Part shown: in pieces, positions 1 to 6,600 of the stretch
Layout of the letters: each line of letters starts with the position of its first letter
Numbering within the stretch: the first letter of the stretch is position 1
From: an uncultured Lachnospiraceae bacterium
GTDB taxonomy: Bacteria; Bacillota; Clostridia; Lachnospirales; Lachnospiraceae
Direction: 5' to 3'
Assembly (NCBI GenBank): GCA_902783305.1
Contig: CACZQU010000132.1
Coordinates: 1-6,780, forward strand
DNA: 6,780 bases
The notes under the pieces: generated by a model
What the model was told of the DNA's origin: nothing
The model's input: the letters and a program-made list of their open reading frames with translations, nothing else
Databases searched by the model: none
Made by a program: the position numbers and the translations under genes

Positions 1-1084
1 CCGCGGGAAATTCATAGGTTCCGTTGATCCGGCTGATCACGATTTTTCTGTCCTCCAGGGGCTGGCGCAGGATTTCAAGAGTTCTCCTCCCGAACTCAGG
101 CATTTCGTCCAGAAACAACACCCCCCGGTGAGCCAGCGTGATCTCGCCCGGTACCGGGTTTTTTCCTCCTCCCGCCAGCGCCTGCGGGGAACAGGTATGG
201 TGGGGACTGCGAAACGGGCGTCGGCTCATCAGGGGCTCCCTGGCCGTCAGCAATCCGGCGATGCTGTAAATTCTGGTGATTTCCAGCTGCTCCTCATAGG
301 AAGGCGATGGCAGAATGAAAGGAATCCGATGGGCAATCATCGATTTTCCCGAGCCAGGAGGACCGATCATGAGAAAATTGTGAAAGCCTGAGGCTGCTAT
401 TTCTGCTGCCCTCTTTGCCATCTCCTGTCCCCGGATTTCCTCAAAATCCGGAATCGAACGGTTATAATCTTTTGCTTTTTCGGCACCCTTTTCGATGAAT
501 TCTGCAGCATCCACTGCGTTTCCGGTTCCGGAAGCCGGAAAAACGGAAGCTTGCTTCTTTTCCTCATAAGCGGATGGATGTCTCAGGCATTCCAGCAGAT
601 CGAGCAGACTGTCCACACCCATGCTCCGGATCTGCGGCACCAGTCTGGCTTCCGGAAGATTCTGGGACGGGATCACACAGCAGCGGCACCCCATTTCCCT
701 GGCTTTCATCACTCCCGGCAGAATCCCCGTAGTAGGAAACACTTCTCCCGCCAGTCCCAGTTCTCCCAGGATCATGACCCCGTCCAGGCACCCGGCGGGA
801 AGCCTGCCGCTGGCGGCAAGTATAGACGCGGCCAAAGGCAGATCATACCGGGCACCCTCCTTGCGGATATCCGCCGGAGCAAAATTGACGGTGATCCTCG
901 CCGCAGGCAGCGCGATCCCGTTGTTATTCAAAGCGGTGCGAACCCTCTCCTGCGCTTCCTTTACCTGGGCAGAGGGAAACCCTACCATAACAAAATAGGG
1001 AAGCCCGTCCCTCACGTCCGTCTCCACATGGATCGGACAGACCTCCATTCCCAGAACCGCTGCTGTCAACGCACTGGCATACAT
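1..1084 (-). CDS. comM: ComM/YifB-family Mg-chelatase-like AAA+ ATPase (3' end beyond window)
   Basis: Translating the minus strand from the ATG at 1084-1082 gives 361 uninterrupted codons to the left edge. Residues 1-~140 match the N-terminal ChlI-like (Lon S5-fold) domain, with the family phrases [21 protein letters not shown] and [11 protein letters not shown] linker leads into the AAA+ domain. Walker A is GPPGSGKS at residues 241-248, followed by the family signature [10 protein letters not shown] near 290-299 and Walker B VLFLDE at 322-327. Family members are about 500 residues long, so roughly 140 C-terminal residues, including the Mg_chelatase C-terminal domain, lie outside the window. 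In Vibrio and Haemophilus, ComM is a hexameric branch-migration helicase that extends heteroduplex during natural transformation; the role in clostridia is not established. Despite the domain name it is not a chlorophyll enzyme. In many clostridia it sits beside dprA and topA, which may follow to the left; that cannot be seen here. Confidence 0.95.
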   Translation of the reverse strand, partial: MYASALTAAVLGMEVCPIHVETDVRDGLPYFVMVGFPSAQVKEAQERVRTALNNNGIALPAARITVNFAPADIRKEGARYDLPLAASILAASGRLPAGCLDGVMILGELGLAGEVFPTTGILPGVMKAREMGCRCCVIPSQNLPEARLVPQIRSMGVDSLLDLLECLRHPSAYEEKKQASVFPASGTGNAVDAAEFIEKGAEKAKDYNRSIPDFEEIRGQEMAKRAAEIAASGFHNFLMIGPPGSGKSMIAHRIPFILPSPSYEEQLEITRIYSIAGLLTAREPLMSRRPFRSPHHTCSPQALAGGGKNPVPGEITLAHRGVLFLDEMPEFGRRTLEILRQPLEDRKIVISRINGTYEFPA

Positions 1085-1088
1085 ATTG

Positions 1089-1094
1089 CTCCTC
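1089..1094 (-). promoter_or_regulatory. Ribosome binding site of the comM-family gene
   Basis: The minus strand reads GAGGAG, then CAAT, then ATG. An in-frame GTG at 1096-1094 is an alternative start four codons upstream. The Shine-Dalgarno core overlaps that GTG, so it supports the ATG at 1084. The family's usual N-terminus (Met, then an Ala/Ser/Leu-rich strand) agrees. The spacing is on the short side. Confidence 0.7.
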
Positions 1095-1127
1095 ACTTCT
1101 TTACTGATTGCAGCGCAGAATGACTCC

Positions 1128-1143
1128 CGCGGGGTATTCCGCG
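1128..1143 (-). other. Small GC-rich hairpin in the comM leader
   Basis: CGCGG and CCGCG form a perfect 5-bp stem around a 6-base loop, about 44 bases upstream of the ATG at 1084. No T-run follows in either direction, so it is not an intrinsic terminator. It could affect leader folding or be incidental. Confidence 0.3.
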
Positions 1144-1251
1144 CTTCACACTCCACAGGCCCCGGAGCGGTTAACAATTCTTTTCACTGACATGATCATT
1201 GTCCAGGACTGATGTTTACGTCTGCTTCAAACCCGCGAAGCTTCCTTGAAT

Positions 1252-1271
1252 TCTGTATGTCTCTGTATGTC
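1252..1271. repeat. Two tandem copies of a 10-base unit
   Basis: TCTGTATGTC occurs twice, directly adjoining. It lies just upstream of two further tandem repeats in the same A/T-rich intergenic stretch. Confidence 0.8.
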
Positions 1272-1283
1272 ATGGAAATGCTG

Positions 1284-1312
1284 CTTTTCAACAGTAACTT
1301 TTCAACAGTAAC
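1284..1312. repeat. Perfect 14-base tandem repeat, two copies
   Basis: The unit TTTTCAACAGTAAC is repeated exactly, at 1285-1298 and 1299-1312. The base before the first copy also matches, so 29 bases have a strict 14-base period. The length is not a multiple of three, which argues against selection as coding sequence. It may come from replication slippage or be a doubled protein-binding site. Confidence 0.85.
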
Positions 1313-1319
1313 AAAGAAA

Positions 1320-1358
1320 TCATTTGGAATCATTGGAATCATTTGGAATTATCGGGAA
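1320..1358. repeat. Imperfect 9-10-base tandem repeat, about four copies
   Basis: The units TCATTTGGAA, TCATTGGAA, TCATTTGGAA and TTATCGGGAA run head to tail. The third copy equals the first; the second lacks one T and the fourth has drifted. The GGAAT core continues weakly to about 1373. Confidence 0.75.
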
Positions 1359-1611
1359 TCCGTTCTGAATGGAAAAGACTGCAGATTTTCAGATTTGTCG
1401 AAAAAAATACACAGATCATGACTCGTCAACTGAAGACAACGCGGCTGAATCGTATCCGGACAAGTCCGATGGTTATTTGATACTTATTTCCCCGTTCAGG
1501 AAAAATCTGTTCCGGCAAAATCACGACGCAGAATATCGGATGCGCTGATCCCGGATCCCGGAGGATAAAGGCAAATAAGAAACCTGGGAATAAAAGAGCT
1601 TGTCCTGTTTT

Positions 1612-1640
1612 ATGATAAATCATATGGACGCCAATGGCAA
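1612..1640 (-). promoter_or_regulatory. Promoter-like site facing comM
   Basis: On the minus strand a -35 element TTGCCA (1640-1635, 5 of 6 matches to consensus) is followed, after exactly 17 bases, by a -10 element TATCAT (1617-1612, 5 of 6). Transcription would start near 1605 and run toward comM, whose ATG is about 520 bases downstream. It could therefore give comM a very long leader or produce a small RNA. The pair rests on consensus matching alone. Confidence 0.4.
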
Positions 1641-1672
1641 GAGGTGTAAATTCAGAGAATCTGTCGAACAGT

Positions 1673-1704
1673 GCGGCTGTTTTAACTCACGGTCAAACTG
1701 CCGC
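1673..1704. other. Hairpin in the comM upstream gap
   Basis: GCGGC-T-GTTT (1673-1682) pairs with AAAC-T-GCCGC (1695-1704). This gives nine base pairs with one T-T mismatch and a 12-base loop. There is no T-run at the end of the stem on either strand, so it is not a typical terminator. Confidence 0.5.
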
Positions 1705-1764
1705 CGAGAGAGGAATAAAGCCATGGAACTGGCCATACGGCTGCATGAATACTTAAGAAGTACA

Positions 1765-1796
1765 AGCCGAAAGCGCAGCATAAGCTGATTTCGGCT
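1765..1796. other. Two-tier hairpin in the comM upstream gap
   Basis: AGCCGAAA (1765-1772) and TTTCGGCT (1789-1796) form a perfect 8-bp stem. Inside it CAGC (1776-1779) pairs with GCTG (1784-1787) around a 4-base loop, separated from the outer stem by a small internal loop. The nested pairing makes chance less likely than for a single short stem. No T-run follows on either strand, so a structured RNA or DNA site is more plausible than a terminator. Confidence 0.55.
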
Positions 1797-1930
1797 GCAC
1801 TGATGCCCGGTTTGCACGCCCCCACGCCGGTCGGGTTGTAAGACGAGACAGGGTAAGGACATGCCATTTCGGGTACCATACGCTTACACGCGACGCCTTG
1901 GTTTAACTGTAAAGAAATAGATGATTGCAG

Positions 1931-1989
1931 AGAAAAATGACTCCAGCAGATTATTCCGCATTTTCGCGCTCCTCATGTCCTGAAGTCAT
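1931..1989 (-). terminator. Probable intrinsic terminator of the PurF-like gene
   Basis: On the minus strand, starting nine bases after the TAA stop, ATGACTTCAG (1989-1980) pairs with CTGGAGTCAT (1946-1937). This is ten pairs including one G-U, and TTTTTCT follows directly. The loop is large (33 bases) but contains a further CGC/GCG mini-stem. Stem, T-run and position fit rho-independent termination; the big loop lowers certainty. Confidence 0.55.
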
Positions 1990-1998
1990 CAATCGAAA

Positions 1999-3414
1999 TT
2001 ACTCCTTCCCGTCCCAGCAATATGTGCACAGCTTGCAGGGATCAAAAGGAATGGAAGCCTTCAGATCATCCAGTCTGAGGTATTTCAGGGAGGTAAAATT
2101 GAGCTCTGAACGGATCTCTTCAAGCAGCTCCCTGTAATTTGCAGAATCCGGATCTGCGTAATCTGCGAGCCTCTCTTCATCCACCCGGCTTCCTTCCCTT
2201 TTCGCGATGATCCGCCGGGTAATCAGATCCATCTCCGATTTGGACCGGGAAAAATTCAGATACTTACAGCCAAAAATCAAAGGCGGACACGCCGGCCGGA
2301 TATGCACCTCCCGGGCTCCGTTATTATACAGAAATTCTGTCGTCTCCCTGAGCTGGGTTCCTCTGACGATGGAATCATCAATCATCAGCAGGCTTTTTCC
2401 CTTGATCAGGCCATGGACGGGAATCAGCTTCATCCTGGCAATCAGGTTCCGCTGGCTCTGATGAGCCGGCATGAAGGATCTCGGCCAGGTCGGCGTATAC
2501 TTGATGAACGGCCTCATGACGGGAACTCCGGACTGATTGGCATAGCCGATTGCTGCGGCTGTTCCGGAATCCGGAACACCGGCTGCCAGATCCGCTCTCG
2601 CCGCCTCCTGGTCCCGGATGGCCAGACGTTTGCCGCATTGATAGCGCATTTCCTCCACATTAACTCCCTGATAAGTGGAGGTCGGATATCCATAGTAGAC
2701 CCAGAGGAAGGAGCAGATCCGCATTTTTTCCTGCGGATCCTTCAGAACCTCATATCCGTCAGGGGTAACCTGCACAATTTCTCCCGGTCCAAGCTCCTTC
2801 TCCGTCTCATAACCCAGGTTGATATAGGCATGACTCTCGAAGGAAACGCAGTACCCATCCTCCTTCTTTCCGATCACCAGAGGAGTTCGTCCCACCTTGT
2901 CCCTGGCCGCCACAAGTCCACTGGGCGTCAGGATCAGAATCGTCATGGATCCCTCAATCAGATCCTGTGCATATTGAATTCCTTCCACCATGGATGCCTT
3001 CTGATTGATCAGCGAAGCGACCATTTCCGTAGGATTTACGGAGCCGCCGCTCTGCTCCAGAAAGTGTGTGCACCCGTTCCGGAAGGAAAGCTCGACAAGA
3101 GAATCCATATTGTTGATCTTTCCGACGGTGGTAATCGAAAAATTTCCAAGGTGAGAACGGACCAGAAGCGGCTGAGGCTCATTGTCGGAGATACAGCCTA
3201 TCCCCATATGACCCTGAAGCTCATCGGCATCCCGTTCAAATTTCGTGCGGAAAGGGGAATTCTCGATGTTGTGAATCGCACGGTTAAAGCCGGTTTTCTT
3301 ATCATACACCGCCATTCCGCCCCTCCTGGTGCCCAGATGGGAATGGTAGTCGATTCCGAAAAACAGATCCATTACACAATTGTTTTTACCAGCTACACCA
3401 AAAATTCCACCCAT
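1999..3414 (-). CDS. PurF-like amidophosphoribosyltransferase paralogue lacking the catalytic N-terminal Cys
   Basis: The gene is complete (471 residues), within the usual PurF range. PurF makes 5-phosphoribosylamine from PRPP and glutamine, the first step of purine synthesis. The N-terminal Ntn-hydrolase half (about 1-225) keeps the fold's outline. It begins MGGIFGVAG where active enzymes have MCGIFG, so the nucleophile Cys is Gly2. By eye, the glutamine-site HNGN motif has become TVGK (96-99), the conserved Asp of the S-D-T/S-E motif is Pro128, and the arginine-bearing VRYST segment is absent. The C-terminal half keeps the PRTase signatures GVPDSG (279-284) and MIDDSIVRGTQ (344-354), the latter usually ending GTT. 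Cys234, Cys383, Cys460 and Cys463 sit where the Bacillus enzyme's Fe-S ligands lie. The start is firm: an in-frame TAA lies at 3426-3424, four codons upstream, so no longer or Cys-bearing N-terminus exists. AAGGAAGG precedes it by 12 bases. A promoter upstream and a terminator downstream suggest a single-gene transcript. Family membership is firm; glutamine-dependent activity is doubtful. Confidence 0.92.
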   Translation of the reverse strand: MGGIFGVAGKNNCVMDLFFGIDYHSHLGTRRGGMAVYDKKTGFNRAIHNIENSPFRTKFERDADELQGHMGIGCISDNEPQPLLVRSHLGNFSITTVGKINNMDSLVELSFRNGCTHFLEQSGGSVNPTEMVASLINQKASMVEGIQYAQDLIEGSMTILILTPSGLVAARDKVGRTPLVIGKKEDGYCVSFESHAYINLGYETEKELGPGEIVQVTPDGYEVLKDPQEKMRICSFLWVYYGYPTSTYQGVNVEEMRYQCGKRLAIRDQEAARADLAAGVPDSGTAAAIGYANQSGVPVMRPFIKYTPTWPRSFMPAHQSQRNLIARMKLIPVHGLIKGKSLLMIDDSIVRGTQLRETTEFLYNNGAREVHIRPACPPLIFGCKYLNFSRSKSEMDLITRRIIAKREGSRVDEERLADYADPDSANYRELLEEIRSELNFTSLKYLRLDDLKASIPFDPCKLCTYCWDGKE

Positions 3415-3437
3415 GCTCTCTGCTTACCTTCCTTTCG

Positions 3438-3467
3438 AAGCGCCTGTTCACAAGGCTGTCCAAGCTT
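3438..3467 (-). other. Leader hairpin of the PurF-like gene
   Basis: In the predicted ~60-base 5' leader, AAGC (3467-3464) pairs with GCTT (3441-3438). Inside it GCCT (3456-3453) pairs with AGGC (3445-3442) around a 7-base loop. The stem has eight pairs interrupted by a 7-base bulge on one side. It ends just before the ribosome-binding region, so it could influence mRNA stability or translation. It is not a recognised riboswitch and no T-run follows. Confidence 0.4.
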
Positions 3468-3482
3468 ATAAATCCGCGCCTC

Positions 3483-3511
3483 ATCATAAAACATGTTTCC
3501 GAATCTGTCAA
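3483..3511 (-). promoter_or_regulatory. Sigma-A-type promoter of the PurF-like gene
   Basis: On the minus strand a perfect -35 TTGACA (3511-3506) is followed, after exactly 17 bases, by TATGAT (3488-3483), one mismatch from the -10 consensus. Transcription should begin near 3476, leaving a leader of about 60 bases. This is close to an ideal housekeeping promoter, implying strong or constitutive expression unless a repressor acts. I saw no clear operator or purine riboswitch. Confidence 0.75.
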
Positions 3512-3567
3512 GAAAGCCATGAAAAGGATCTTCCGGCTTGCCCTTTACTCTGCGGATACTGTACGAT

Positions 3568-3584
3568 GTTCAGCTTGACTGAAC
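3568..3584. other. Short inverted repeat after polC
   Basis: GTTCAG and CTGAAC form a perfect 6-bp stem with a 5-base loop, about 37 bases past the polC stop. No T-run follows on the minus strand, so it is at best a weak terminator or an RNA 3'-end element. No better terminator was seen in the 207-base gap, so some polC transcription may read through into the next gene. Confidence 0.3.
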
Positions 3585-3621
3585 TGTTGCATTTGCACAG
3601 CCAAAACCTGCAGCACCCGCC

Positions 3622-6600
3622 TCAGATCTCAAAAAGCGAAATCTGATTCGACTCCGGGATCTCCCCGAACAGCCCCAGGTCCGCCATCAGATCGACAACG
3701 GTCTTGGATACTTTCGTCCTCTCCCGGAAATCATCCTTGGACAGAAAACGTCCGGCGGCCGCAGCTTCCACCACCGCGTCAGCGGCTTTCTCCCCCAGCC
3801 CGTCAATAGTGTCAATGGCCGGCATCAGTTTCCCGTCGATGATCTGGAAACGATGGGCTTTGGCCTTGTATAGATCCAGGGGCAGAAACGCAAAGCCTCT
3901 TGCATACATTTCCTGCACGACCCTCATATCCTTGAGGGTGTCCTGCTCCTTCTTCGATGCGCTGTCTCCTTTTTTCCGGATTTCCTCCATGAAATATTCC
4001 AGCTTGTCCCGTCCCCTGCACATGGTTTCATAGGAGAAGGAGGTGGCACGGATCGAGAAAAACGCGGCATAATAAGCCAGCGGCTGATATACCTTAAACC
4101 AGGCGATTCTCCATGCCATCATCACATAAGCCGCGGCATGCGCCTTGGGAAACATATATTTGATCAGCTTACAGGACCAGATATACCAGTCCGGGACATT
4201 TACCTCCTTCATGGCGGCAATCCATTCGTCCCTTAGTCCTTTGCCTTTTCTCACGCTTTCCATGATCGTAAAGGACAGGGAATTGTCCAGTCCCTTCGAG
4301 ATCAGATAGATCATGATATCATCCCTGGTACAGATCGCCGTGGAAATGGTACAAGTCCCGTTCTGAATCAGTACCTGAGCATTTCCCAGCCAGACATCCG
4401 TGCCATGGGCAAGGCCGGCTATTCTTACCAGATCCGAGAGATATTTCGGCTTGGTATCAATAAGCATCTGCATGGCGAAATCGGTTCCGAACTCCGGTAC
4501 CCCCAGGGTCCCCAGCGGGCAGCCGCCCAGATCCTCCGGCTTTACTCCAAGCGCGCTTGTGTCCGCGAAAAGGGACATTACCTTTTTGTCATCCAGTGGC
4601 ACTTTCTTCGCGTCCAGCCCCGTCAGATCCTCCAGCATCCGGATCATCGTCGGATCATCGTGTCCAAGGATATCCAGCTTCAGTAAGTTCCCGTCAATGG
4701 AATGATAGTCAAAATGGGTCGTGATGATATCGCTGTTGACGTCGTTGGCAGGGTGCTGAACCGGGGTGAATTTCTCGATTTCTTCCCCCCGGGGAAGGAC
4801 GATGATTCCGCCGGGATGCTGGCCGGTGGTTCTGCGGATACCGGTACAGCCTGCCACGATGCGGTTAATCTCGCAGTAACGCTTGTGCTGCCCTCTCTCC
4901 TCGAAATAGTTTTTGACATATCCAAAAGCGGTTTTCTCCGCCAGGGTGCCGATGGTCCCGGCTTTGAAGGTCTGCCCCTTCCCGAAGATCACCTCCGTAT
5001 ACCGATGAGCATTCGCCTGGTACTCCCCGGAGAAGTTCAGGTCAATATCCGGTTCCTTGTTTCCCTTGAATCCCAGGAAGGTTTCAAACGGAATATCAAA
5101 GCCTTCCTTGGAAAGCTTTGTCCCGCAAACGGGACATTCTTTGTCCGGCATATCGCAGCCCGCCATCCCGGAAAAAGCCTTCACCTCTTCTGAATCAAAA
5201 TCACAGTAATGGCATTTCGGGCACAGATAATGCGGCGGAAGAGGGTTGACCTCCGTGATTCCCGCCATCGTCGCGGCCAGAGATGAGCCCACCGAGCCTC
5301 TCGAGCCGACCAGGTACCCGTCCTCGTTGGACTTCCAGACCAGCTTCTGGGCGATAATATACATGACGGCATAGCCATTGGAGATGATGGAATTCAGTTC
5401 CCTCTCCAGACGTTTTTCCACCATTTCCGGAAGATCCGGCCCATAGATTTCGTGCGCTTTGGTGAAGCAGATATCCCTCAGGTCCCGGTCAGAATTCTCG
5501 ATCACCGGCGGAAACTTATCCGGATGGATCGGAGAAATCTTTTCAATCATGGAGGCGATCAGGTGGGTATTGGTGATGACGACCTCCTTCGCTTTTTCAC
5601 TCCCCAGATAATCAAATTCGTCCAGCATCTCCTGCGTCGTCCGCAGATACAAGGGTGCCTGGTTGTCCGCATCCGGAAAGCCGTTTCCTGCCATGATAAT
5701 CCTGCGGTAGATCTCGTCCTTCGGATCCATAAAGTGGACATCGCACGTGGCGACGACCGGTTTATGAAACTGTTCACCCAACCGGACGATTCTGCGGTTC
5801 ATTTCCTTCAGATCCTCCTCCGACTGGATCATATCCGTTTTTTCATCAGCGATCATGAAACGGTTATTCCCCAGCGGCTGAATCTCCAGGTAATCATAAA
5901 AATGCACGAGCCTGGCAATCTCCTCCTCACCGGCATTCCGGAGCAGCGACTGATACAGCTCTCCTGCTTCACAGGCGCTTCCGATGATCAAGCCTTCCCT
6001 GTGCGCCTCAAAAACCGACTTGGGAACTCTCGGGCGTCTGTTGTAGTACTTTAAATGAGACTGGCTGACCAGCTTGTACAGATTGATTCTTCCCGTTTCA
6101 TTTTTCACCAGGATGATGGCATGGTAAGTGGGAAGCTTCAGGATGGTATTGACAGAAACGGCTCCCTCCTGGTTCAGCTGATCCACATCATAGATTTCTC
6201 GCTCAGCGAGCATCGCTGCAAATTTCTCGAAAATATGAGCGGTACATTCCGCGTCGTCGACTGCGCGGTGATGATGCCCCAGAGAAACCCCTACGGCCTT
6301 TGCCACCGTGTCCAGCTTGAACCGGTTCAGCGTCGGGAGAAGGAACCGGGCCATGCCGACCGTGTCGATATAGGTAAAATCCTTTGCGATTCCCAGTCTG
6401 CTGCAGTTTTCCATGATAAAGCCCATGTCAAAGTCCGCATTATGGGCTACCATCACCGAATCCCCGCAGAACGCGAGAAACTGCGGAAGCACGTCAGCAA
6501 TCACCGGTGCATCCATGACCATGGCGTCGGTAATACTGGTAAGCTGTTCGATCCGGAAGGGAATAGGAACCTCCGGGTTGACAAAGGTTGAAAACCGGTC

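Larger units (their letters stand above)
1085..1930. other. Long gap without a convincing gene
   Basis: About 845 bases separate the comM start from the terminator of the PurF-like gene. Both strands have only short open frames (at most about 80 codons), with no good ribosome site and no recognisable protein family. The part around 1261-1380 is about 35% GC, clearly lower than the flanking genes. Inside the gap are tandem repeats (1252-1358), a GATCCCG doublet (1547-1560), a promoter-like pair on the minus strand (1612-1640) and several hairpins (1673-1796). No tRNA, rRNA, tmRNA or recognised riboswitch core was found. I could not find a strong comM promoter close to its start codon. Confidence 0.6.

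Noticed and set aside
551..1123. 190-codon open frame on the plus strand
   Set aside because: It is antisense to the ComM-family gene, which has an unbroken frame with Walker A and B motifs.
1212..1421. 69-codon plus-strand frame as a small gene
   Set aside because: It has no good ribosome site, runs through three tandem repeats in a low-GC stretch, and resembles no known family.
1620..1879. 65- and 80-codon minus-strand frames in the gap
   Set aside because: They overlap each other in different frames, lack ribosome sites, and run through the hairpin cluster; neither looks like a protein family.
1797..1925. tRNA, tmRNA or known riboswitch
   Set aside because: No T-loop motif, tmRNA ends, T-box core or purine-riboswitch core was found on either strand.
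2302..3471. 389-codon open frame on the plus strand
   Set aside because: It lies wholly opposite the PurF-like gene, has no recognisable domain, and its composition is what the antisense of a GC-rich gene gives. The minus-strand product has clear PurF motifs.
3568..3584. Intrinsic terminator of polC
   Set aside because: The 6-bp stem is perfect but is followed by no T-run on the minus strand, so it is listed only as an inverted repeat.
5452..6591. Two plus-strand open frames of 200 and 178 codons
   Set aside because: Both are antisense to the PolC exonuclease and PHP regions, whose catalytic motifs are intact on the minus strand.
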